Positions 1 to 7,192 of a DNA stretch of 43,954 nt are shown one piece after another; within the stretch, counting starts at the first letter, position 1, and each line of letters starts with the position of its first letter. The notes beneath the pieces were generated by a model. The model had not been told where the DNA came from. It did no database searches and saw only the letters and a program-made list of their open reading frames with translations. The DNA lies in assembly GCA_937951955.1 (NCBI GenBank), contig CALGAD010000046.1, positions 1 through 43,954 on the forward strand. Direction: 5' to 3'. The translations under genes were made by a program, and so were the position numbers. The stretch is from an uncultured Bacillaceae bacterium. GTDB lineage: Bacteria; Bacillota; Bacilli; Bacillales; Caldibacillaceae.

Positions 1-18
1 ATTTTCAAAACGAATCAT
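1..18 (-). CDS. Possible 5' end of a gene leaving the window, ABC ATPase-like start
   Basis: On the minus strand an AGGAGC ribosome binding site (25-30) lies 6 nt before an ATG at 18, and the six visible codons read MIRFEN. That beginning is common in ABC transporter ATP-binding proteins, but six residues cannot prove it. The start signal is good; the identity is a guess. Confidence 0.35.
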
Positions 19-317
19 ATAATTGCTCCTTTAAAAACTTTTTAAAGCTCATTTCAACATTCATTTCTTCATGAAAACCTTCCTGATTTCATGGATCCTT
101 CGTTTTCTTGAATTACACTTTCCTGAGTCGTACCAATTATAACGAAGTTCGTTCCATATGAAAAAAGATATGCATTAACAAATAAAAACATTTTAGCTGT
201 TCATCGATAAAATTTCCAAACATGTTGCCATTTCTGTATATTTTCTATCACGTTCATTCGGTTGCAGTAGCTATTATTAATTTTATTCCTCTTAACGCTC
301 AACATATTGTAATGCTA

Positions 318-632
318 GTTTCGGTGAGTTGATTCATGCCTGATCTTTTTTGCTTGCGCAAGTACTGTACCTTGTGGAAGCATTATTTTGGCCACATTGA
401 ATCGACCTTACTCAAATTTCATAGCTTCTGTAAAAGTTTGTAAGGCAAATTTGTGCTGATGAATATAATTGAAGGCTCCCTAAAACGAATTATCGTAACA
501 ATTTCATTTTTTATTCCCTTCTCTTTTTACAAAGTCAAGACAAATCTCAAATATTTGATACCTTTCCCGCTACACTGCTTTCTAACAAACAATTAATTGA
601 GTACTAGGTTCAACAAAAATAGCACTTTTCCT
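318..632 (-). pseudogene. Decayed coding remnant, unidentified
   Basis: Read on the minus strand in one frame, this stretch gives protein-like blocks broken by several stop codons, for example FNYIHQHKFALQTFTEAMKF followed after a stop by GRFNVAKIMLPQGTVLAQ. Another block (FVIIGTTQESVIQENEGSMK) lies nearer the left edge, at about 70-175. No open frame of useful length survives between 19 and 812. The blocks faintly suggest the C-terminal part of a dehydrogenase, but that is not secure. It may equally be AT-rich spacer. Confidence 0.3.
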
Positions 633-762
633 TCCTATTCATGAACAAGTTCTTCTTATAATCCATGTAATTTTGAATAACTTTATTTTATGTTGGTACC
701 TCATTATCATTGGAATTTAATTTTGTGGACAATTGCAACCAAATAGGTCCGATTCCTCGCGC

Positions 763-801
763 AAAAAAACACCTGACCTTGTTAAATAAAGATCAGGTGT
801 T
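763..801 (-). terminator. Rho-independent terminator of the SDR gene
   Basis: A 9-bp perfect stem (AACACCTGA with TCAGGTGTT) is followed on the minus strand by a run of seven T. It sits 12 nt beyond the stop codon of the dehydrogenase gene. Confidence 0.85.
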
Positions 802-812
802 CAAAAGTTCTA

Positions 813-1556
813 TTAATAAGTTGCGGTTACGCCTCCATCTACAACAAATTCTGATCCAGTTGAATAGCTAGATTCATCTGAGGCAAGGAATAAGACTAAA
901 TTAGTAATGTCTTCTGGTTGTCCAACACGTTTTAAAGGTACAATTTCTGCAAGAGCAGCAGCAGTTTCTTTCACATCTCCTTGTGCAATCATCGGTGTTT
1001 CAATTATGCCTGGATGAATAGAATTCACTCTTATTCCATACTCTGCAAGTTCAACAGCAGCAGTTTTTGTCATTCCTCTTACCGCAAATTTAGATGCATC
1101 ATATGCAATTGTTCCCGGTTTTCCGCGCAGACCATTTATCGAAGAAATGTTGATAATGGAACCGCCTCCAGCTTTTTTCATTGACGGAACTACTGTTTTC
1201 AATCCTAAAAATACTCCTACCTGGTTAATATCTATTACTCTTCGATATTCTTCTTCTGTCATTTCTTCTAATTTTTTATTAATAACAATTCCCGCATTAT
1301 TAACAAGTACATTTATTGGTCCAAAGGTTGATTCTGTTTCGGCAACAACCTTTTCCCAATCATCGGCACTGCGAACATCGTGTTTAAAAAATCTCACATT
1401 GTCTCCTAATTCGTTTGCAAGCGCTTTCCCTTCTTCCTCTAAAATATCGGTGAAGACAACTTTTGCTCCTTCTTCGTGAAATTTCCGTGTGTGTGAAGCT
1501 CCCTGTCCCCTGGCACCGCCAGTTATTAATACTACTTTCCCATCAAATTTTCCCAT
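813..1556 (-). CDS. SDR family NAD(P)-dependent oxidoreductase
   Basis: This is a 247-aa classical short-chain dehydrogenase/reductase, the usual family length. The cofactor loop TGGARGQG is at residues 12-19, and Asp37 after the second strand suggests NAD(H) preference. NNAG is at 86-89, and the catalytic Ser139, Tyr152 and Lys156 (YDASK) are all present. The C-terminal VVDGG motif is typical. The substrate cannot be read from the sequence; the family oxidises secondary alcohols, sugars or steroids. The start has a GGGGGT ribosome binding site 6 nt upstream. It is monocistronic, with its own promoter and terminator, and diverges from the gntR gene. Confidence 0.93.
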   Translation of the reverse strand: MGKFDGKVVLITGGARGQGASHTRKFHEEGAKVVFTDILEEEGKALANELGDNVRFFKHDVRSADDWEKVVAETESTFGPINVLVNNAGIVINKKLEEMTEEEYRRVIDINQVGVFLGLKTVVPSMKKAGGGSIINISSINGLRGKPGTIAYDASKFAVRGMTKTAAVELAEYGIRVNSIHPGIIETPMIAQGDVKETAAALAEIVPLKRVGQPEDITNLVLFLASDESSYSTGSEFVVDGGVTATY

Positions 1557-1586
1557 ACATATACCCCCTATAAATTAATTAATTTT

Positions 1587-1615
1587 ATTGTATCAAATAG
1601 GAATTTCCTGTACAA
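1587..1615 (-). promoter_or_regulatory. Sigma-A promoter of the SDR gene with palindrome in spacer
   Basis: On the minus strand, TTGTAC (1610-1615), a 17-nt spacer and TACAAT (1587-1592) form a good sigma-A promoter about 30 nt before the start codon. The spacer contains the perfect 11-bp palindrome AGGAATTTCCT (1599-1609), a plausible operator for an unknown repressor. Confidence 0.65.
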
Positions 1616-1890
1616 GACTTTTTACTGACTTTTAATAATATTATGTTTATTTTTAATATTCACGAAGTACTTTAGTAATAGGATTCTACTAATCGCATAA
1701 ACACTCCTTAAATACTATAAATCTTTTACCTTCCGTCCATAATTACTTTATACTCAAATTTTACCAGTTATTATCAATTCTTTAACTTAAGTTCTTTAAG
1801 TTGCCAGGCTTGACCTACTCTTGTTTGAATCCCCAACCTCATCCATTTCTGGGATCCACAAAATTTAATAAGCTTTTTTTAAAAATTATA

Positions 1891-1919
1891 TTGACCTTAA
1901 AATCACACCTTGTTATAAT
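1891..1919 (+). promoter_or_regulatory. Sigma-A promoter of the gntR-type regulator
   Basis: TTGACC (1891-1896), a 17-nt spacer and a perfect TATAAT (1914-1919) lie 56 nt before the regulator start codon. It fires towards the regulator and reads through the AT-rich operator-like site at 1937-1956. Confidence 0.75.
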
Positions 1920-1936
1920 ATACAGAAAATTCGTAC

Positions 1937-1956
1937 TAATATTATAATATTATATT
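1937..1956 (+). promoter_or_regulatory. Putative GntR operator, copy 1
   Basis: The 20-bp site TAATATTATAATATTATATT contains a perfect 14-bp palindrome (AATATTATAATATT). It recurs with 18 of 20 identities at 2735-2754, before the oxidase operon. It lies just downstream of the regulator promoter, as an autoregulatory operator would. Confidence 0.5.
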
Positions 1957-1974
1957 CTTTGCGAGGGAAATTTT

Positions 1975-2697
1975 ATGCTGTTGAAAAGAGATGGAAGTAT
2001 ACCATTATACAGACAAATTAGGCAGTACTTGGAATATAAAATCACCTCTGGAGAGTGGCAGCCAGGCGAGCAAATCCCTACAGAAAAAGAGCTTTCCTCC
2101 CATTTTCAAGTCAGTACGATTACAGTGAAACGTGCCATTCTCGATCTCGTTAATAGCGGAATGTTATATCGAATTAGTGGAAAAGGAACTTTTGTTAACA
2201 AGCCGAAAGAAATCAACTTAACAAAACTCGTTTCTCTCCATGACAAATTCTCCGAAGAAAAATTTTACCCGCATAAAACTATAAAATTCACAATAATAAA
2301 AGCGGACAGTCAATTAGCCAAGCAACTGCACATTAACGAGCATGAAGAAGTGTATCATATCAGCCGAATAAAATTAGAAGACGAAAAACCGATTGTCTTT
2401 GAAAACTCCTGGATTCCTAAAAAATTAACACCTGGATTAACTAAACAAGATATTGAAAACAATCTTCTCTATAATGTGTTTTCCAAAAAATACAGCCTTT
2501 CCCTGGATAAAGCAAAAGTTTATATTTCTGCCAAAACCGCCGGTAAAGAAGAAGCGGCACTTTTGCAAGTTCCTATCGGTGAACAATTACTCGTACTGGA
2601 TCGTATCACAACTGTAAATAAAAAAATGATCATTGAATATTCCCATTATGTATCATTGTTGACTGATGCTAAATTTTATCTGGAAATCGATCTATAA
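1975..2697 (+). CDS. GntR family transcriptional regulator (HutC/UTRA type)
   Basis: The 240-aa protein has an N-terminal winged helix-turn-helix (about residues 5-72; PLYRQIRQYLEYKI and IPTEKELSSHFQVS are typical GntR segments). A C-terminal UTRA effector domain follows (about 95-235; YHISRIKLEDEKPIVFENSW). Such proteins are dimeric repressors released by a small ligand, usually the substrate or an intermediate of the adjacent pathway. A GCGAGGGAAA ribosome binding site precedes the ATG. It lies directly upstream of the oxidase/symporter operon and shares a 20-bp repeat with that operon's leader, so it very probably controls both itself and the operon. Confidence 0.93.
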   Translation: MLLKRDGSIPLYRQIRQYLEYKITSGEWQPGEQIPTEKELSSHFQVSTITVKRAILDLVNSGMLYRISGKGTFVNKPKEINLTKLVSLHDKFSEEKFYPHKTIKFTIIKADSQLAKQLHINEHEEVYHISRIKLEDEKPIVFENSWIPKKLTPGLTKQDIENNLLYNVFSKKYSLSLDKAKVYISAKTAGKEEAALLQVPIGEQLLVLDRITTVNKKMIIEYSHYVSLLTDAKFYLEIDL

Positions 2698-2734
2698 ATC
2701 AATAAACGATAACTACAATTTCCCATGCAGAATA

Positions 2735-2754
2735 TAATGTTATAATTTTATATT
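2735..2754 (+). promoter_or_regulatory. Putative GntR operator, copy 2
   Basis: TAATGTTATAATTTTATATT matches the site before gntR at 18 of 20 positions. It contains a TATAAT-like -10 element (2741-2746), so binding here would cover the promoter of the oxidase operon. Confidence 0.5.
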
Positions 2755-2826
2755 TTACTATTGTGAGCATTGTTTTCTGAATAGTCTTATTTTTACTGAA
2801 AATACCGTGCGTGAAGGAGGATGAAA

Positions 2827-3150
2827 ATGCAAATTCACATCCATCCCGTTCTGGGAGAAAAATTCACGGAAGAAGTAACTTTCTATTTTAATAACAAACC
2901 TCTAAAAGCGAAAAAAGGACAAACTGTAGCCGCTGCATTGATGGCAAATGGCATTCGCAACTTAGGTACAAGCCGCAAATTTTTACAGCCCCGGGGACTT
3001 TATTGTGCCACCGGCCGGTGTATGAGCTGCTTCGTAACCATTAACGGCGTTGAACATGTATTAAGCTGTATGACCCTTGTTGATGAAGGAATGAAAGTGT
3101 TCCCGAGCAACGAAGACCCAGATCCGGGGAGTGAGATAAATGGAAGCTGA
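2827..3150 (+). CDS. (2Fe-2S)-binding protein, alpha/HcnA-type subunit of amino-acid oxidase complex
   Basis: This small ferredoxin-like subunit (107 aa) has Cys60, Cys65, Cys68 and Cys81 in a C-x4-C-x2-C-x12-C pattern inside LYCATGRCMSC. The pattern is typical of the Fer2_4 subunits of hydrogen cyanide synthase (HcnA), opine oxidases and D-hydroxyproline dehydrogenase. I start at 2827: the AAGGAGG (2814-2820) lies 6 nt before this ATG, whereas the ATG at 2821 directly touches it. The 3' end overlaps the next gene by 11 nt, indicating translational coupling. It probably carries electrons between the flavin subunits. Confidence 0.88.
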   Translation: MQIHIHPVLGEKFTEEVTFYFNNKPLKAKKGQTVAAALMANGIRNLGTSRKFLQPRGLYCATGRCMSCFVTINGVEHVLSCMTLVDEGMKVFPSNEDPDPGSEINGS

Positions 3151-4213
3151 TGTACTTATTGTCGGTGCCGGCCCGGCAGGAATCAGTGCGGCACTAACTG
3201 CAGAAAAATTCGGTGCAAAAGTGATTTTGATTGATGAATCGTTTTCCCCAGGCGGTCAGTTAAGGCAGCAAACTCAATATTTTTCTAATCTGCCTACTGG
3301 ATATGCGCCAGATATCGGATTAAAAGTGATTGAAACTCTTATCAAGCATTTATACGCATCCTCTGTTCAGGTTTATACAAACCATACGATGATCGGTGCA
3401 TATAAAAATGGAATGATTGGAGTAACCGACGGCAACAAAACATTTCCAATCCTTGCCCGTGCAAATATTCTCGCTCCCGGAGCACAGGAAGAAGCGAAAA
3501 TTTTTCCCGGCTGGACATTACCAGGGGTGATGACTGCAGGTGCTGCTCAAATACTCATAAACAGGGAATCAGTTCTACCGGGAAAGCGAGCGGTAATGAT
3601 TGGTACAAATAACTTCGCTTTTACTGTGGCGAAACAGCTTCATGATTGTGGTGTAACCATTGAGGCGTTTATTGAGGAAAAAAGTCAAATTACGTGTAGT
3701 GACGGAATTTTACGTGACGAATTAAAACATGTTCCTGTCTGGACAGAAAGTACCGTTCAAATTGCGCAAGGTACAGGTCAGGTGGAACGTGTTTCGGTTC
3801 ATACTCCCGAAGGACGAAAAGAAATTGACGTCGATCTCATCTGCATATCCAATGGCTTCACCCCCATTCTAGAGCCATTCGTCATCATGGATTGTGAGTT
3901 AACTTATAAAAAACATTTAGGTGGATGGGTCCCATTATATAATGAAAAACTGCAAACAACGAATCCCTCTTGTTTCATTGCTGGCAATGCAGCGGGTATC
4001 ACAGATTTAGGTCCCATTCTTTTAACCGGGGAAATTGCTGCGATCAGTGCTCTTGAAGAAATTGGCATTTTAAATAGTGAGGAAGCAGAAATAGAAAGAC
4101 GAAAACGCTGGCTAGAATTAGAAAAGTTAGAGAATACCGCTGTGTGTCAAGCGAGGAAAAATTTGATTGCATCCAGTCGAAGCCGGCAATCTCCCTTAAC
4201 AAAATCCAAATAA
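3140..4213 (+). CDS. NAD(P)/FAD-dependent oxidoreductase, HcnB/OoxA-type subunit
   Basis: The 357-aa flavoprotein of the pyridine nucleotide-disulfide reductase fold starts with a dinucleotide-binding motif (VGAGPAG, residues 8-14). It has a second nucleotide-binding region near 145-180 and the FAD-closing motif FIAGNAAGI near 281. Relatives (HcnB, opine oxidase subunit A, LhpE-type D-hydroxyproline dehydrogenase subunits) are about 450 aa or longer because they end in a BFD [2Fe-2S] domain. Here that domain is encoded by the next, separate gene. It overlaps the upstream ferredoxin-like gene. The substrate of the complex is not determined by this subunit. Confidence 0.88.
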   Translation: MEADVLIVGAGPAGISAALTAEKFGAKVILIDESFSPGGQLRQQTQYFSNLPTGYAPDIGLKVIETLIKHLYASSVQVYTNHTMIGAYKNGMIGVTDGNKTFPILARANILAPGAQEEAKIFPGWTLPGVMTAGAAQILINRESVLPGKRAVMIGTNNFAFTVAKQLHDCGVTIEAFIEEKSQITCSDGILRDELKHVPVWTESTVQIAQGTGQVERVSVHTPEGRKEIDVDLICISNGFTPILEPFVIMDCELTYKKHLGGWVPLYNEKLQTTNPSCFIAGNAAGITDLGPILLTGEIAAISALEEIGILNSEEAEIERRKRWLELEKLENTAVCQARKNLIASSRSRQSPLTKSK

Positions 4214-4230
4214 TTCAAGGAGGCGTACCG

Positions 4231-4578
4231 ATGGAAAAATCCACAATTGTCTGCCGCTGTGAAGAGATCAATATAGAAGAAATTGAATTAGCCATTAAAA
4301 ACGGTGCCCGGACATTTGATGATATTAAACGATTGACCCGATGTGGCATGGGACCCTGTCAGGCAAAAATCTGCATGAACCCTGTGAGAGAAATAATCGC
4401 AACATATACGAATACACCACTAGAAGACATACCTCCTCCCCGTCTGCGAATGCCAGCCATCCCCGTGCGGTTGGGTGCACTGGCAAACGGTGTTGAAGAT
4501 TTCAAAGAAAGTAGTATCGCTTCGGTTTTTGGAGAAAGTGTAGAAGATGGTGATGAACAAAATGACGAAAGTGTTTGA
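4231..4578 (+). CDS. BFD-type (2Fe-2S)-binding protein
   Basis: This 115-aa protein carries the bacterioferritin-associated ferredoxin motif C-x-C-x32-C-x4-C at Cys8, Cys10, Cys43 and Cys48, with VCRCEE and RCGMGPCQAKIC. It is the detached C-terminal domain of HcnB/OoxA-type subunits. The frame is open from 4144, but an AAGGAGG (4217-4223) 7 nt before the ATG at 4231 makes that the real start and leaves a short gap after the previous gene. Its end overlaps the next gene by 32 nt. The tail after residue 75 is Pro- then Glu/Asp-rich and may contact the partner subunits. Confidence 0.87.
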   Translation: MEKSTIVCRCEEINIEEIELAIKNGARTFDDIKRLTRCGMGPCQAKICMNPVREIIATYTNTPLEDIPPPRLRMPAIPVRLGALANGVEDFKESSIASVFGESVEDGDEQNDESV

Positions 4579-5656
4579 TTGTATTATTATCGGAAGCGGA
4601 GTCGTCGGCAGTAGTATCGCCTACCATTTATCAGAGAGGAAAAAATACGAGATTTTACTTATTGATAAAAGCTATCCCCTATCCGGTACATCCGGTTCCA
4701 CACAGGCCTGGGTTTGGGTACATAGTAAAACCCCGAATTGGTACGGAGAACTAAGCATGTATAGTGCTGAATTGTATGCTTATCTGGAAAAGAAAATTGG
4801 TGATTTTGAATATAAACGAACCGGAGGAATCGCCCCCTTTTACAACGAAGGCGATCGCGATAAAGCGTTAAAGTTGGCTGAAGAACAAGGAAAGGTCGGC
4901 ATCAAAATAGATGTGTTGACAAGAGATGAAGTACTGGAAAAAGAGCCGGCAGTTTCCCCGAAAATAGCCGGTGCAACTTTTAGCAAATGGGATGGAAATC
5001 TCAATCCTTTTCGTTTAGTCGAACTTTATATAAGAGCTGCAAAGAAAAATGGCGTACAATGTTCTTTTTATAATCGTGTAACTTCAATAAAAAAAGTACG
5101 AGGTATATTTCATGTAGAAACAGAGCAGGGAGTATTTCAAGGAAACAACGTGATTTTAGCAGGAGGTCCGTGGTCAAAAGAACTGGGAAAAATGCTTGGT
5201 GTTTATATTCCGGTAAGGCAGGTTCGCGGTCAGATTCTCATTACAGAACCGCTTAAACCATTTCTCAAATACACGATTGGAGGTGTTCGTCAAACCGATA
5301 ACGGTGAAGTTTTAATCGGTTATTCTAAAGAAGAAGTCGGCTACGATCGAAGAACGACACTAGATGTCATGCAGCAAACTGCCCGCATGGCCATCGATTT
5401 AGTTCCTGCACTGGCAAAAGCCAATATCGTTCGGGCTTTCTCGGGAATCAGGGTGATCCCCGAAGACGGATTACCAATTTTTGGTGAAATTCCGGGAATT
5501 AAAGGAGCGTATATTGCGGTGATGCACAGTGGAATAACGTTATCCGCAATTGTGGGAACTTTAATGACCGAATTACTAATCGATGGTGAGACATCACTAG
5601 ATATTTCGAGATATAGTTTGAAAAGATTTTCAAATCTTCCAAATAGGAAGATCTGA
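4547..5656 (+). CDS. FAD-dependent amino-acid oxidase/dehydrogenase, DAO family (HcnC/OoxB/LhpB-like)
   Basis: The 369-aa DAO-superfamily flavoprotein has the FAD-binding motif IIGSGVVGSSIAYHL near the N terminus and the C-terminal pattern RAFSGIRVIPEDGLPIFGEI followed by MHSGITLSAIVG. In heteromeric oxidases of this type it is the catalytic subunit that oxidises the C-N bond of a secondary or D-amino acid (glycine in Hcn, opines in Oox, D-hydroxyproline in Lhp). The start could also be the ATG at 4553 or 4562; all overlap the BFD gene. No epimerase or deaminase gene adjoins, so the substrate stays open; an N-alkyl amino acid is favoured by the downstream SolA-like gene. Confidence 0.87.
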   Translation: MVMNKMTKVFDCIIIGSGVVGSSIAYHLSERKKYEILLIDKSYPLSGTSGSTQAWVWVHSKTPNWYGELSMYSAELYAYLEKKIGDFEYKRTGGIAPFYNEGDRDKALKLAEEQGKVGIKIDVLTRDEVLEKEPAVSPKIAGATFSKWDGNLNPFRLVELYIRAAKKNGVQCSFYNRVTSIKKVRGIFHVETEQGVFQGNNVILAGGPWSKELGKMLGVYIPVRQVRGQILITEPLKPFLKYTIGGVRQTDNGEVLIGYSKEEVGYDRRTTLDVMQQTARMAIDLVPALAKANIVRAFSGIRVIPEDGLPIFGEIPGIKGAYIAVMHSGITLSAIVGTLMTELLIDGETSLDISRYSLKRFSNLPNRKI

Positions 5657-5694
5657 CGCCATTCTAAGATTATTTATTGAAAAGGAGGATAATC

Positions 5695-7113
5695 ATGAGC
5701 CCGACGCTTGCGATCATCACTAGTTCGATAATCATGTTAGCTATTGGAGTCGGTATTTCGATTTACATTGGAAAAAAGCAGAAAGGAATTGAAAATTGGA
5801 ATGTCGGCGGTAGATCCCTACCGATGTATGTTATTGCAGGTACACAATTTGCAACAGGAGTCGGAGGCGGGGTACTTGTTGCCCATGTCGGTATCGGCTA
5901 TCATGCCGGATGGTCGGCATTTACCTATAATCTTCTTTATTCATTAGGAATTGTTGTATTGATTTTATTTGCCGGATGGTTGAAGAAACATCAATTTTCA
6001 ACTTTACCTGACATTTTCAAAAAGTTGTATGGAGAACATAAAGTTTTGATAAGTACAGTAACCCTACTTTCAATTGTCGTTCCATTTGGATGGTTGTGTA
6101 CACAATTAGTCGCATTTGGAAATTTATTTACAGAAATTACTGGGATTTCTTTTACTCTTTTAGTCGTTATTTTTGCACTTATTAGCATTCTCTTCGTATT
6201 ACCTGGAGGGATGGCTTCGGTAGCCTGGACAGATTTTCTTTTCGGCTGTTTTATGTTGATTTTATCGATTGCAACTGGTTTGTATATGCTAAATTTTGCC
6301 GGCGGCTGGTCTGAAATTGTTGCTAATGTACCCGAAAAGATTATTTCCTTCCCTCAAGGTATGGGTGCCGTTGGTTTAACAACTATCATACTTTGGACAT
6401 TTGCCATTTTTCCAGGTGCATTGACAAACCAAATGTCGTATCAACGAATCTATTCCGCGAAAGACCCAAAATCTGCAAGACAGGGGTTTGTCATTGCCGC
6501 AATTGCAGGATTGATCTCTGGATTATGGGCTTCTTTTATGGGAATCGCAATTCACTCTCTTAATCCTAATTTAGATAATCCTGAAATGGCTGCAGGTTGG
6601 TTTCTCACACAGGTACCTACCTGGTTTTTAGCAATCTATTCAGCATTTATTATTGCAACAATCATCTCAACTGTTAGCAGTGCAGTTCAATCTGTTGTTG
6701 TAAATATTACGAACGATATATATAAATCATATATCAACCCAAATGTTAATGAAAAAACTTTAGTAAAATATTCACGAATTTTAACAGTATTTATTATCAT
6801 TCTTGCTCTGATATTAGCATTATATTACCCCCAAGCTTTGGGTTGGTTACAGGCAACTTATGCTTATTCTGCAGCAGGTCTACTAGTACCCATCTTTTTA
6901 GGTATATTTTTACGAAAAACCAAATTGCTTTCCGTTAAAGGAGCTCTAGGTGGAACTTTTTCTGGGGTCGTTGGTGTAGCTATAGCCCAAATTTTAAACA
7001 CTACCATTCCATATTCAGTCTACGGTGTCGTTTGTTCTCTCATCGGATTTTTATTATTTAGTGCAATTTATAGAAATAAAGAATTAGATAAGGGAAAAGT
7101 AACAAACATATAA
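5695..7113 (+). CDS. Sodium:solute symporter family protein
   Basis: This 472-aa polytopic membrane protein of the SSS family has about 13 hydrophobic segments. The N-terminal helix is followed by NWNVGGRSLPMYVIAGTQFA, a pattern seen in this family. A TTG 18 nt upstream is in frame but lies in front of the ribosome binding site AAAGGAGG (5681-5688), so the ATG at 5695 is chosen. It lies 38 nt after the DAO-type subunit in the same operon and probably imports the substrate of that oxidase with Na+. Confidence 0.92.
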   Translation: MSPTLAIITSSIIMLAIGVGISIYIGKKQKGIENWNVGGRSLPMYVIAGTQFATGVGGGVLVAHVGIGYHAGWSAFTYNLLYSLGIVVLILFAGWLKKHQFSTLPDIFKKLYGEHKVLISTVTLLSIVVPFGWLCTQLVAFGNLFTEITGISFTLLVVIFALISILFVLPGGMASVAWTDFLFGCFMLILSIATGLYMLNFAGGWSEIVANVPEKIISFPQGMGAVGLTTIILWTFAIFPGALTNQMSYQRIYSAKDPKSARQGFVIAAIAGLISGLWASFMGIAIHSLNPNLDNPEMAAGWFLTQVPTWFLAIYSAFIIATIISTVSSAVQSVVVNITNDIYKSYINPNVNEKTLVKYSRILTVFIIILALILALYYPQALGWLQATYAYSAAGLLVPIFLGIFLRKTKLLSVKGALGGTFSGVVGVAIAQILNTTIPYSVYGVVCSLIGFLLFSAIYRNKELDKGKVTNI

Positions 7114-7192
7114 ATACGCCTCAAATTTTCTGAATTTAATTAATTTTGTGTTTTTTATATAATAAAATAATAGATACTAAGGAGGAAAACAA

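Noticed and set aside
480..520. NCYDNSF-like segment suggesting an IS3-type transposase remnant
   Set aside because: Only about seven residues resemble the motif and the surrounding residues do not follow the transposase pattern.
981..1479. Two plus-strand open frames opposite the SDR gene
   Set aside because: They are antisense to a strong minus-strand gene, lack ribosome binding sites and have unprotein-like composition.
1635..1665. Possible third copy of the AT-rich GntR operator in the SDR upstream region
   Set aside because: The match is limited to short AATATTAT stretches expected by chance in such AT-rich DNA.
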